Part shown: positions 43,804 to 55,180 of the stretch, piece by piece
Position numbering within the stretch: the stretch's first letter is position 1
Layout of the letters: every line of letters starts with the position of its first letter
DNA from: Toxorhynchites rutilus septentrionalis
Taxonomy: Eukaryota; Arthropoda; Insecta; Diptera; Culicidae
Direction of reading: 5' to 3'
Length of the DNA stretch: 64,000 nt
Assembly (NCBI RefSeq): GCF_029784135.1
Contig: NC_073746.1
Span: forward strand, 245,088,307-245,152,306
Notes under the pieces: generated by a model
Databases searched by the model: none
Told to the model about the DNA's origin: nothing
Seen by the model: the letters and a program-made list of their open reading frames with translations, nothing else
Made by a program: the position numbers and the translations under genes

Positions 43804-44760
43804 ATGTCCGCGATGAAACGCCTCGAAAACACATTTCGCATCGATTATGCAAATGTGCCGAAAAAGCCATCGTCAGAGTAAGTTTACCGTTTTGTCGGTG
43901 TAACGCTCAATATGAAGCGTGAGGAGATAAAGCGGATTCAGTATAGTCGCAATCTTGGGATCGTTTTTGTTAAAACTACTTCTCTCGAAGTTGCACTAAA
44001 AGTCGTTGAAGAGAATGACAACACGCACGAAATTACAGTAGACGGAAAGGCATATGTACTACGTCTAAAAATGGAGGATGGAGCGGTAGAAGTAAAAATA
44101 TTCAATCTTTCCGAAGATGTATCGAATCAAAAGATTGATAAATTCCTCTGTGTATACGGAGAAGTATTATCCATTGGAGAAGAGGTGTGGGACGAGAAGC
44201 ATTTTTTCCCTGGGCTGCCGACCGGCGTCCGTATCGTGAGGATGACGGTGAAGAAAAATATACCATCCTACGTTACCATCGATGGTGAAACGACACTCAT
44301 ATCATACTATGGTCAGCAACAAACCTGCCGACATTGCAGTGAATTTATTCACAACGGCGTTTCGTGTGTGCAGAACAAAAAGTTACTTGTCCAAAAACTG
44401 GCAGCGAACAGCTCATCGTATGCAGACGTTGCTAAAAACACAAAACCCCAACGTACGAAAACATTAACTCCACAATCCCGGGCTGCGAAGGCAAGTGGCA
44501 CAAAAGCAACAGAAACAAGAAAAACAGCATCAACAGATACAGACATGTCTACAAGCAGCACTATGCCTCCTCCTGTTGTTTTAGTTCAGCGCGAGAATTT
44601 CGATGACATCGCTATACCCACAAATGTGCAACAAGACCACGAAAACGAAAACGAGCCATGGACCAAAGTTATTCGCAAATCACATTTGCAGAGGAAAAGG
44701 AACGGGAATGAGACAGACTCATCTACATGTAGCAGACGTTCAACACGAAGCACCAAATAA
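43804..44760 (+). pseudogene. LINE ORF1 (gag-like) with premature TAA
   Basis: The ATG at 43804 begins MSAMKRLENTFRIDYANVPK. After 25 codons a TAA (43879-43881) interrupts, but the frame stays open from there to the stop at 44758-44760, with a second ATG at 43912. Recognisable parts: FVKTTSLEVALKVVEEND, a central VEVKIFNLSEDVSN segment of RNA-recognition-like type, and one zinc knuckle CRHCSEFIHNGVSC. A Thr/Ser/Lys-rich tail follows. The product normally coats LINE RNA. Starting at 43912 would give 282 residues lacking the N-terminus. Confidence 0.85.
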
Positions 44761-44770
44761 TTGCGCTGTG

Positions 44771-47700
44771 ATGATGGCGATGACCTGCAGGACAATGACC
44801 TCTCCTGAAATAAGTATCTTCACCAGTTATAATATTGCTACCGTAAACGTAAACACTATCACGAACACCACAAAAATTAACGCATTTCGAACCTTCATCC
44901 GAACAATGGAGCTTGACATCGTGTTCATTCAAGAAATAGAAAACGAGCAAATTACTCTCCCTGGCTACAACCTCATAGCTAATGTTGATGACATGAGAAG
45001 GGGCACCGCCATCGCGTTGAAAGACTACATCCAATTTTCACATGTGAAGAAGAGTTTGGACGGGCGATTGGTTGCTCTGCGTATTCACAATACTACGCTT
45101 TGCTGCGTGTACGCTCCGTCCGGCTCGGCTCATCGTGCCCAGAGAGAACGATTTTTCAATGGTACGATCGCCTTCTACCTTCGTCATCATACCGATCATG
45201 TTATTTTGGCTGGCGACTTCAACTGCGTCATACGGCAATGTGATTCGACGGGATAAAACATGAGTCCCTCTCTCCAGACGACCGTCCAACAGCTACAGCT
45301 GCATGATGTGTGGCTTAAACTGTGCAGGAATGACGTCGGACATACATATATCACGTCTAACTCCTCCTCACGCCTAGATCGTATATATGTAAGCAGAGGT
45401 CTGTGTGATCAATTACGAAATGTACATACACATGCATGCTCGTTTTATGATCACATGGCATTAACATCACGGATATGTCTACCAAACCTCGGACAACCTC
45501 ACGGGCGTGGTTTTTGGTCACTTCGACCCCATCTCCTCACCAACGAGAACATAACGGAGCTCCAGACACGATGGCAATTCTGGACACGCCAAAGGCGTAA
45601 CTATGGTAGCTGGATGGAATGGTGGCTGTTATACGGAAAGCCAAAACTAGCCAGCTTCTTCAAATGGAAATCAAAACAAGTTCATGACGAGTTTCATCAC
45701 GCGCAGCAAACGCTGTATACGCAGCTACGACGGGCATACGACAGCTATTACCAAAATCCGGGAATGCTAGTAACCATCAACCGCCTCAAGGGAGAAATGC
45801 TCGCTCTGCAACGACGGTTTACACAAGCTTTCGTTCGTATCCATGAGCAAATAGTGGCAGGAGAGTCTCTATCGATTTTCCATCTCGGCGAAAGGAGAAG
45901 AAAACGGACAACGATAACACGACTAGATGTCGATCATGGTGAAGTAATTGACGATTCACGACGCATACAAGACCATGTGCTCCAATATTTCTTCGAGTTA
46001 TATACGGAGACAGTTAGAGAAATAGAACAACCCGATCACTTTCAGTGTGTCCGAATGATCACAGAAAATGATGCGCCAAACGCGGCGTGTATGGATGCTA
46101 TCACAACAGCTGATATTTGGAGCGCAATTAAATCGAGCGCCTCCAAAAAATCGCCAGGGCCAGATGGAATTCCGAAAGAATTCTACCTACGAGCTCTCGA
46201 CGTTATTCACCGAGAATTAAATCTCATTTTAAATGAAGCGCTAGCGTCTAATTTTCCATCAAAGTTTGTGGACGGTGTTATTGTCCTTGTTAAAAAAAGA
46301 GGATCTGGAGACACTGTTAGCTCATACAGACCTATCTCCCTACTTAATTTTGACTACAAGCTCCTCTCCCGTATCTTGAAGGTGCGTTTAGAGAACATAA
46401 TGACAGCACACAACATTCTCACCAACGCCCAAAAATGTTCTAATGCGGACAATAACATCTTCCAAGCCACGCTGGCTCTCAAAGACAGAATCGCGTTATT
46501 AACCGCACGAAAACAGAAGGGTAAGCTTGTATCGTTCGATCTGGACCATGCTTTCGATCGAGTGAAACACTCGTTCCTCTTCGGAAACATGCGTTCACTC
46601 GGCATAAACAGTCAGCTCGTAGAACTGCTTAGACGAATCGCAGCACTATCTTCTTCTCGCCTGCTGATAAACGGACGCATGACGGCATCTTTTCCCATCG
46701 AACGATCTGTGAGACAAGGAGATCCAATCTCGATGCATTTATTTGTCTTGTATCTACATCCTCTGTTGGTTTCGCTTGAGCGTGTGTGCGATAACGAATT
46801 GATAGTGGCCTATGCGGACGATATCAGCGTTGTCGTCACATCTGTGAGAAAAATTGAACAAATTCTTGATTTGTTTCGTCGGTTTGGGAGAGTATCGGGC
46901 GCAGTGCTCAACCTGAATAAAACGACGTCGATTAATGTCGGCTTCATGAATGAAAATATACGATTGAATACTTGAATACGATTCAAGTGGACTGGTTGAA
47001 AACGGAGGACAGTATCAAAATTCTGGGCGTTATCTTTGCTAACTCGCTACGAATTATGATCAATCTTAATTGAAATACGTTGATAGGCAAAATAGCTCAC
47101 CAGGTACGGCTACATTCTTTGCGCTCGCTCACTCTTCATCAGAAGGTGATACTCCTCAACACCTTCGTTACTTCTAAAGTATGGTATCTGTCATCGATTC
47201 TGCCATTGTACAATATGCATTCAGCAAAAATAACTGCCACTATGGGGATACTACTATGGAACAGACATCCAGCACGCGTTCCGATGCAACAGTTGGCAAG
47301 ACCACGGAAACAAGGAGGGCTGAACCTACAGCTACCAGCGCTAAAGTGTAAAGCACTACTAATCAATCGCCAACTTCAAGAGATCGATTCCACTCCCTAC
47401 TATGCCTCCTTCATAACTCAAGCAAATCCCCGCCTTCTCCCACCGAACCTTCCCTGCCTAAAAACTGTCCAGCAAACATTTCCACGTTTGCCTCCCCAGA
47501 TTCAACAGAATCCTTCCTCCGATCAAATTCACCGTTTGTTTATCGATCAGACAGCCAAGCCAAGAGTGGAATTACGGCATCCCACAGTGAATTGGATGCG
47601 CGTGTGGATCAATATTGGAAGCAACAAACTGACTTCAGCCCAGCGTAGTAATTGGAATCTATTAGTAAACGGAAAAATGGAGCATCGTGTTCTGTGGCAC

Positions 47701-48006
47701 ACAATTGGACGAGTTGATAACGAACAATGCCTACACTGCAACGCTGCACGTGAAACACTCAAACACAAACTGAGTGAATGTCCACGAGTATCAGCGGCAT
47801 GGACGCTTCTTCAAAGAAAAGTAGCAGCGACACTTAACGGCAGCAGGAGACTTATATTCGACGATTTACCTATTTTAGGAGGTAGGAGTGGAGAAATGAA
47901 AGCCAAAATTATGAAACTTTTCATAAACTATGTAATGTTTATCATGAACTGCGATAATGTGATAGATGTAGGAGAACTGAATTTTCATTTGTGTATTGAA
48001 TTTTAA
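44771..48006 (+). pseudogene. LINE ORF2: endonuclease, reverse transcriptase, zinc finger
   Basis: The ATG at 44771 follows the ORF1 stop by ten bases. The APE endonuclease motifs are MELDIVFIQEIE, VYAPSGSAHR, LAGDFNCV, then SRLDRIYVS and YDHMAL. An in-frame TAA (45254-45256) splits the endonuclease; the same frame reopens at once. Reverse transcriptase follows with KSPGPDGIPKEFY, YRPISLLNFDYKLLSRIL, SFDLDHAFDRV, RQGDPISMHLF and the catalytic YADD at 46811-46822. A frameshift near 46973 and a TGA near 47071 precede the C-terminal part, which has the zf-RVT-like CLHCNAARETLKHKLSECP. The tail ends at 48006. Clade assignment as L1/Tx1-like is from the YRPISLLN pattern. Confidence 0.87.
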
Positions 48007-48804
48007 AATCAATGATGTAAATAGTCACCGGTTGACAATCACTGTACTTCAACTTTCCAAACGCAAGAATATGGAGTTTTCGTAGCTGAAAAGGTATCCG
48101 CTCACTGAGCAAAAGGTCGTGCTTTCAATAGCAGGGCCATCCCCTCTTTTGATCGATATTTCGATAGGTCTTTTTCAATGCTAGAGACAAATTTTTTAGA
48201 TGTCAAAAAATCATAATCATAAATCATAAATCATCATAGATATTTGGTTTTAACACAAAATTTAAAATTTATGAGATGTAAACAATACACGATAGACTAG
48301 CACGATGAGCTATTGTATGTAGTGCCATATTTTCATGCTCATAACTATTCTTAGAGTATTAAAACTGAACTGTCTAGAGCGGGGTTTCTCAAAGTGGTCG
48401 AAAACCCCTTGGTTTTCCAGGGGCCGACATAAACGAACACGGATTTTGAGGGTCGACGACAATAACGTTCTTCAAAAACCGCTTGATAGATGAATGGATG
48501 AATATTTCTCCAAAATACACAAAAAAGCTAGTAGATAACACCTAAAGTCATCTAAATGAACAGAGGCTACCATACTAATGGAATGGAATCCTGAAATTGA
48601 TCAACGTCTGAGAAATTGAATTTAAATTTTCAATTGTAAATTTTCATACATTCGCTAATTTACAATTTTTTTTTAGGAAATAAATGGCATTTTTTTTTGG
48701 AAACAAATAGCATTCCTTTTCACTCTCATGTGACACTATGAATTTATCTAAATAGAATTTTTCGAAAGCTTATTTTCACTTTTCAAGAGGTGTAATAAGC
48801 GATC
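48007..48804. other. Spacer with hAT-like fragment
   Basis: No gene. An ATCATAAATCATAAATCAT run lies near 48213-48232. At 48386-48500 GGGGTTTCTCAAAGTGGTCG and the following GTCGACGA block match the hAT-like fragment at 34307. Confidence 0.55.
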
Positions 48805-49043
48805 GGCTTCCGTGGCCGAGTGGTTAGCGTCATGCCGGAGGTTCGGGTTCGATTTCCGTTCAGGTCGAGGAAATTTTTCGTCAAAGAAAATTCCTCTGTA
48901 TTGCACTGTGGTCACGCGTATTCTCTAGAGCTTGCCACTCAGAATGAATTCAAAGCGCGTTATTTGACATAAAAATCTCAACTATAAGTACTAATAAAAA
49001 TGACGCAGTTTCTCTAGGAATGTTTGTGTCTTATAAGAAGAAG
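48805..49043 (+). mobile_element. tRNA-derived SINE, second copy of the 34754 family
   Basis: The head reads CCGTGGCCGAGTGG (A box) and GGGTTCGATTTCC (B box); the body shares GCACTGTGGTCACGCGTAT with the copy at 34754. The 3' part is shortened relative to that copy, and it ends in a TAAGAAGAAG tail. No clean target duplication. Not a functional tRNA: the acceptor stem does not pair. Confidence 0.85.
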
Positions 49044-49276
49044 ATAAGAAATGGTGGTGTGGCATGGAGGCATAAAGGTGTACGAATTCGAGTTTCAGTA
49101 ACTATGTGTAAAAATTGTATCCAGGTTGCTCGAATTCAGATTCTACAAAAAGATCACAGGTTCAGATTTTAAATTCAAACGTGTAATCTGATTTAAATTA
49201 AATTCTTCAAAACATTCAAATTTAAACATTTTTCATTTAGACTACTCCAACTTTTTAAAAAAATACCAGAATAAAA

Positions 49277-50205
49277 TATTGTAAATCTTGTGTATGTGGC
49301 TCTATGTGAGTTTCCTAAGGCACGATAATGATATTTACTGGATATTGTGTAGAAAAAAAAACTTTTTCACGAGATTACTGCGGATGACGGATGACCAGTC
49401 GAAGAAACAGGTAGTGGGAGTGATAGTTCGAAAAAAAGGACGTTCAACATTTTCTCCATAGAGGAGAAACGCCCAAAAATCCTTTCGCAGTTGTCTAATT
49501 ACGAACTCGATGTTGATCCCGTCCATTTTTTACTCTCTTTTATTATTTTATTAGACGTAATTTACTTCAACAAAACAATAAACCCGGATTTATTTATAAC
49601 TTTAAATCTCGTGAGTGGAATTGTGCAGAATTGTGGTTTTCCTTTCCAAACTCAAAAATAACAAACCAACACGGGTCGTATACATAATTTTGCGATTGAC
49701 TGTATCTTACTATCATTTCTTATTATTTAATGTATTCATTAATTTCTTATGAACTGTATCTCAGAGTTGGTTTCAAAAGGAAACAAGTATGGAGACGTAG
49801 GCGATTACATCACTGTTCGCGTCTCTTAGATATAATGAAGTAATCCTTAATCCACAACCGGGGCGGGTCTTTCAATATATTCGGAAAGCCATATTTGGAA
49901 AGGGAAACCACAGTTCTTCTATGTTCATTACACAAGAGCATTATGGACACAAAAGAGTTCTGGGTTTATTGTTTTGTGAAAGAGCGAATTACGTCAATAA
50001 AATCATAAAAAGATCGAAAAAAGAGGCGGGATCGACCTCAAGTTCGTAATTAGTCAACTGTGAGGGGATTTTTTTGTATTTCTCCTCCTTTGAGCATGAA
50101 TTTAACGTTCGTTACTCTCTGGACGATCATTCCTATTACCTGTGGGGGCTTTCTAATTTCGTTTTATTGATAGCCATCTACACAAGTTTCGTGCAAAAAC
50201 TAATC
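49277..50205. mobile_element. Fold-back element with 300-bp arms
   Basis: The left arm (about 49277-49655) and right arm (about 49888-50205) are inverted copies: TCTAATTACGAACTCGATG pairs with the complement of CAAGTTCGTAATTAG (50039-50053); AACAATAAACCC pairs with GGGTTTATTGTT; GTGGTTTTCCTTTCC pairs with GGAAAGGGAAACCAC. A central 230 bp (with CTGTATCTCAGAGTTGG) separates them. Related copies lie at 54390-54860 and 63336-64000, and a piece of the centre is at 56649. No protein. Confidence 0.8.
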
Positions 50206-50536
50206 TTTTCTTTACCCAATATTCGGTTAATATTACTGTTGTTCCTTAGAAAATACACACACAATTATTCTAATATTCTGTTTCGCTACTTTTGACATAT
50301 CAAATGGCTCATGTGGAAGAATGTTTTTATATACATATATTTTGCACATTGTTATCACTCGAACCTGGCCCTGATAGTTAATGATAGTATCCTACTAAGT
50401 AAGTTTGATCTCTGTAATATGCATTCAAAAATATAAAACATCTCTATCGTTTTCGTTGTAAGTAGAAAATAACATTTCTGTCAATATATACAGAGAATTA
50501 ATGTCAAAAATTATATTTTATTTTTACTCATTTATG
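50206..50536. other. No gene seen
   Basis: AT-rich spacer. Confidence 0.5.
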
Positions 50537-50769
50537 TACACTCTGTCCAACTTCTATAAGACCAGGTGATGATTTTGCTGCTCTGTGTCATTGTAAACAA
50601 ACAATACTTTAATTTATATTCTAGTATGTAGGTATTGGTGACTGCCATACACTTCATGATTTTCATATGTGTGTGTGCAAGCGTTGAGCGTAAACGAATG
50701 TTTTCATATTTTCAACTGCCAAGTTTCTATAAGACCAGTTACATTTTCCGTTGTTTTAGTTGTTTTGAC

Positions 50770-51600
50770 CAAGAAAATGTTAGTAACAGAGAAATTTCTC
50801 GTCAGATTGGACGATCCCATCAAGTGGTGCTCAATTATTTGGCGAATCCTCAAGGATACGGTAAGAAGGAGAGAGCTCCACGTAAATCGAAGCTCTCTGA
50901 CAGAGATAAGCGGGAAAAAGCTAGAACAGGTTCGAATACCTCAGGAACGCATGTGTAAATAAAGCAAAATTTAACTACTCAACTGCTCGGGTTATAATTC
51001 GTCAAATTTCATTTGTTATACACCATAACGAAAAGTTCTTCAATGTATAGGTTATCTTCACTGACGAAAAAAGTTCAATTTGGATGGTTCTCAAGGTTTC
51101 AACGGGTACTGGCGTTATTTACGGAAGAAGGAACAATTTTTTTTCAACCAGGAGTTTTGGTGGAGTCTTTGTGCATGGTTTGGGCGGGATTCTGCGCAAC
51201 CAGAAAGCTCAAGATAGCTTTCATATCATTCAAGGATTACACACATGTTCTGTAATCCTCTTTCCTACCGTTTTTGCGTGGATATCGTCACAAAAAATCA
51301 CATTATAGAAAAATAATCTTACTATTCATACTAGCAAGTAAGCTAAGCAAAGGATTAAGGACCAAAAACTTATTTTTTTTTGACTGGCCGGTTCGCTCTC
51401 CAGACTTGAATCCTGTAGAAAATCTTAGGGGGGATCTTTGTACACAGAATCTACACTGAGGGAAAACGGTACACCACTATTGAAGAGCTCAAGGTCGCAA
51501 TTTCGGAATAATGGAAAAATATCGAGAAATCCGTTCAGCAGAATTTTGTAAATAGTATTCCAACACGAATTTTCAAGGTTGTTAGTCTAAATTGCAAGGT
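50770..51600 (+). pseudogene. Tc1-like transposase pseudogene
   Basis: Pieces in several frames: NREISRQIGRSHQVVLNYL (helix-turn-helix), a basic RKSKLSDRDKRE linker, FTDEKKFN-like text near 51058-51075, MVWAGFCATRKLK and FDWPVRSPDLNPVENLRG (catalytic E block at about 51380-51430). Frameshifts at several points. Same family as the minus-strand copy at 41460-42382. Confidence 0.8.
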
Positions 51601-51703
51601 TACTAATTATTGACATGTAAATCGGGCGATGGTTTTGAATTTTTCATATTTTAGCACAATAAACAAACAAACAATTCTTTTGGACGAAACTGATGTTAAA
51701 TAT

Positions 51704-52886
51704 ACAGGGTTTTCCATTTCGATCTTCCGAAAGTATACAGCCCTGCGCTGACAACCGTTTGACATAGCTGTCAACCAAAGCGTCATATCGTTAGTTGAAT
51801 GTCTGCCATTTTACAATATGGATCGTTTTAGCATCGCACAACGTGTTAATTTTGTTAAATTATACTATAAAAATGATGAAAAACCGGCAAATGTTTTTCG
51901 AGCATTACGGACGGATTTTGGTCGTCATGGACGGCCTACAGAGTACACAATCGCTAATCCAGTGCGTAAATTCGAACAAACTGGATCCGTAACGGATATT
52001 GTGAAACCTGTGCATCATCGTAATGTGCGTTCGGCCGAAAATGTTGCTGCTGTTGCTGCCAGTGTGGAGGATGACCCGAATGTTTCGATTCCACGGCGTG
52101 CTCAGCAATTGGGCTTGTCAAACACATCATTGTGGCGAATTTTGCGTTTGGAATTGCACCTACATCCATATAAAGTCTGGTACAACTGGTACAAAAATTA
52201 GAGCGTGGTGACCATGGAATGCGTCGGGCATACGTCGATTGGGTGAACGAACAACAGCACCAAAATGCTGAATTTTCGCATCAAATTTTCTTCAGCGATG
52301 AGGCACATTTCGAGCTCGGTGGCTATGTGAACACCCAAAATTTCCGTATATGGGGCTCAGAAAATCCACACGTGATTGTTGAGAGGCCATTGCATCCGCC
52401 AAAAGTCACTGTGCGCATTATGGTCTGGTGGAGTCATCGGGCCGTATTTCTTTGAAAATGAGGACGGCGAGACGGTAACTGTGAATGGTGAGTGCTATGG
52501 CAGCATGTTAACCGATTTTTTTGCCACAAATTGAAGATATGGATACGGATGACATGTGGTTTCAGCAGGACGGCACCACGTGCCACACAACACGACCGAA
52601 CATGGCCATATTGCGAACGAAATTTGAGGGACGCATAATTTCGCATTTTGGTGATGCCAATTGGCCGTCCAGATCATGCGATTTGAACCCGCTAGACTTT
52701 TTTCCAGATCCTGTTCCGGATCAAGGTGTGCGAGGAAGCCCTAGGTGGACATTTGAATGATGTTGTATTTCACACATAATGGCATAAACCAAACTTTAAT
52801 TTGAAATAGAAGTTTCATCGAAATTCGAATTCTAAGTGTATTTTATTTCAATTTACTTTCGGAATTTAAAATTGGAAAACCCTGTA
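51704..52886 (+). mobile_element. DD41D mariner-like element nested in Tc1
   Basis: Ends CAGGGTTTTCCATTT at 51706 and, on the complement from 52884, CAGGGTTTTCCAATTT, both followed within 15 bp by TTCCGAAAG. TA target duplications at 51704-51705 and 52885-52886. Length 1179 bp. It is inserted downstream of the Tc1 transposase remnant. Confidence 0.9.
51818..52760 (+). pseudogene. DD41D transposase, frameshifted
   Basis: The ATG at 51818 begins MDRFSIAQRVNFVKLYYKND, a helix-turn-helix start shared with many insect mariner-like transposases. The frame breaks at about 52180 (KVWYNWYKN then stop), resumes with RRAYVDWVNEQQHQNAEF and the first D in IFFSDEAHFELGGYV, and breaks again near 52430. 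The second D is in WFQQDGTTCHT; the last D follows 41 residues later in SCDLNPLDFF. This spacing is DD41D, as in rosa/Visitor-type elements. At least three lesions; inactive. Confidence 0.87.
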
Positions 52887-53249
52887 CTTTATTCTAAGCA
52901 TTCAACAATGTATGAATGTATCTTGTTGAAATTCTAACTGTTTGTGTTGCAGCGGAATAGAATCAGGGTGGTCTTATAGAAGTTGGACAGAGAGTAGTTC
53001 AACCGCTTCTTGGGTGAATAATAACATTTTTCCAAATTTCGTTAATTAATAATATTTTAATAATATTTTAATAATATTTTGGGAGTTCACAGCGGTTACT
53101 TTGGTTTCTGTAAATATAAAATTGACGTCTTCAGTCAGACGTGCCATATTTACGATGAAATAATGTAACAAACGAATTGTCACATATTAAAAAAAATTAT
53201 TAAAAAAAAGGAACTAAAACAGGAGATAGGGAAAAAACAAGTTTTAATT

Positions 53250-53705
53250 CAAAATTGCCCATCCAAAACACCGTGCGCAAACGAACGCGTTACAAAATGC
53301 GCTGAGTGCGTTGAGGTTCTCTCTTGAAAACGCAGAAAAAGCTTCCGACGGTCATACTCGGAAGCTTCCTGGCGCGAAAAAAAACAGGTCTCGCTCTCTA
53401 AGTTCTGAACCTCTGGCCGATACGGACGCACCATAGAGTCGGACGAAGGAACGCGAGTGTAATCGGTGCTGGAAAAACCCGGGATTATTCCACTTGTGCG
53501 CCTTAGAATACCGGTCGCGAGTGAAGTATATTTGTTGAACGCGAAAAGAAAAACGAATAGGGAATCGCTGGTGCCAAAAAGCGATCCCAGTGGATCTCGA
53601 AACGACAGTGCCGAGTTCGCGTTGACGTGGCCGCAAAAAAACCGCTTGAAACGCCGGTGGAACACGGGCCATGCTAATCGCTAGGCCGCCCCTGAGTGCT
53701 TACGG
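53250..53705. other. GC-rich island of unknown nature
   Basis: About 450 bp clearly more GC-rich than its surroundings, with open frames on both strands: minus 53665-53249 (138 codons) and plus 53466-53684 (72 codons). The plus strand ends in TTACGGTGAGTCTGC, a good splice-donor-like sequence at about 53704. No domain is recognised. It could be a 5' exon or untranslated leader of a retroelement or host gene. Confidence 0.4.
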
Positions 53706-54389
53706 TGAGTCTGCATGCTCGTGGGTTAGATAACTAACCCCTACTTACAATAAGTTTGTTCAACGTTTGGAAATACTCCATACTTTTTTGCAAAGCCATC
53801 AATCTGCTCCCTTACATCACTTTTCTCGTGACTTTTTTCGTAAAAAAAATACCAAGCTTCACAAATTGTCAAACGAATTTTAAAACGATAGATTGTAAAC
53901 TTGGTAAGGGTACCGAAAACTGGGTTAATTGCAAATATGGTGCTATTTTTTTAACCAAGTATGATAACTCTGTAATATATTTTTCGTAACAACTTTCACA
54001 TACACACGTCTTCATTAACGGTAATATTAACGTGAACGTTTACGACTTCTGAAGACAGAGGAAAGGTTTTACATCCAGATTAGTTTTTCCTCTTTTTCGA
54101 ACCATATCATTAGGCCTATTGAGGCAGATAAATTAAGCCTGTTTCCTATGGAACTGTCCGAAGATTGTAGAGTTTTAGTGCATAATACAGCAATAAATCA
54201 GAGTTATAGACCATAAGCCTCCCCATTGCTCTCGAAAAAGGGTAACTTAAACAAAAATACCAAGATAGCTAATCAGGGCGTATTCGTCTACAGGTAAAGA
54301 ATTCCTCTGCCCGTTTTTTGTGCGAGTCTGTTCTGTTTTCTTTTTTGGATGCAATTTGCCACATGAATGTTAATCTTTCCTCAATACGC
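53706..54389. other. No gene seen
   Basis: AT-rich spacer without recognised features. Confidence 0.5.
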
Positions 54390-54860
54390 CTTCCAAAGCA
54401 TACAAGCACTAAACTCCCTTCAATAACGAACATTCCGAACCATCCAACTTGTCAAAAATATCCGAACAAAATATCGTAAATCTTGTGTATGTGGCTGTGC
54501 ACGAGGTTCCTAAGGAACGACAATTTTAGTGGATTTTGGGTAGAAAAACATCTTGTTTTTCCACAAAATTACTGCAGATGACGGATGACCAAAATAAATA
54601 CGTTCAATTCTTTGTCCAGGGAGGAGGAATACCCAAAAATCCTTTCGCAGTTGACCAATTATGAACTCGTTGTAGATCACGTCCTTTTTTTTTATTGACG
54701 TAATTCACTCTACAATAAAACAATAAATCCAGATCGTTTTTGTATCCTTAATTCTTGTGTGCAATGAGCTTAGGAGAACTGTGGTTTTCCTTTCCAAATA
54801 TATTACATGCTCCGCCCCGGCTGTTGAGCATCGTTCTATTGTTATTGCGACAGTGATGTA
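54390..54860. repeat. Diverged arm of the fold-back element
   Basis: Matches the left arm at 49277: AAATCTTGTGTATGTGGCT, GATGACGGATGACCA, CCCAAAAATCCTTTCGCAGTT and GTGGTTTTCCTTTCCAAA. Beyond that it matches the inverted right arm (GCCCCGGCTGT). Only one arm is present. Confidence 0.75.
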
Positions 54861-55180
54861 ACTGCCATCGACTCCACACTTCTTTTCGTCCTAAACCGAC
54901 TTGAGGATACAATTTTTGATGTTTGTTTGTGAAGAAAGAAGAAATGAATATTGATATTGAATATATTCAAAAATAGGGAACATATTGAGTAATACAAATG
55001 AAAGTATATGTATTTGTGGTATATGGTTACATATTTAACATAATTAACTTTTGGGTCTACGGTTTCTTACGGCTGTAAGACTCTCTTCCAGGTCAATGAA
55101 ATGCTAACCCAAAATACGTTTACCGTTTTAGGATGAAGTTGCCCCTTAAATAATAATAAAATATTGGGATAAAAATTATC
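54861..55180. other. No gene seen
   Basis: Spacer. Confidence 0.45.

Larger units (their letters stand above)
43753..48006 (+). mobile_element. L1-like LINE, copy 1
   Basis: A non-LTR retrotransposon with ORF1 (RNA-binding, CCHC-type) and ORF2 (APE endonuclease, reverse transcriptase, C-terminal zinc finger). Homology with copy 2 starts exactly at 43753/60334, 51 bp before the ORF1 ATG, so this may be the element's 5' end. The 3' end is not defined: no poly-A tail or target duplication is seen after 48006. Two premature stops (43879 and 45254) are shared with copy 2. Confidence 0.9.
50537..52996 (+). mobile_element. Tc1-like element containing a DD41D element
   Basis: Ends CACTCTGTCCAACTTCTATA at 50539 and its complement at 52994; TA on both sides (50537-50538, 52995-52996). 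The internal repeat of TTTCTATAAGACCAG near 50723 shows the same doubled ends as the copy at 41066. The 1.18 kb at 51706-52884 is a later insertion; without it the Tc1-like element is about 1.28 kb. Confidence 0.9.

Noticed and set aside
43722..43922. Separate small ORF upstream of LINE ORF1
   Set aside because: The competing frame starting at ATG 43804 matches the expected ORF1 N-terminus and is in frame with the rest of ORF1; the small frame overlaps it by chance.
48805..48875. tRNA gene (leucine/serine-like)
   Set aside because: A and B boxes are good but the acceptor stem does not pair, and the sequence continues into a SINE body shared with 34754-35060.
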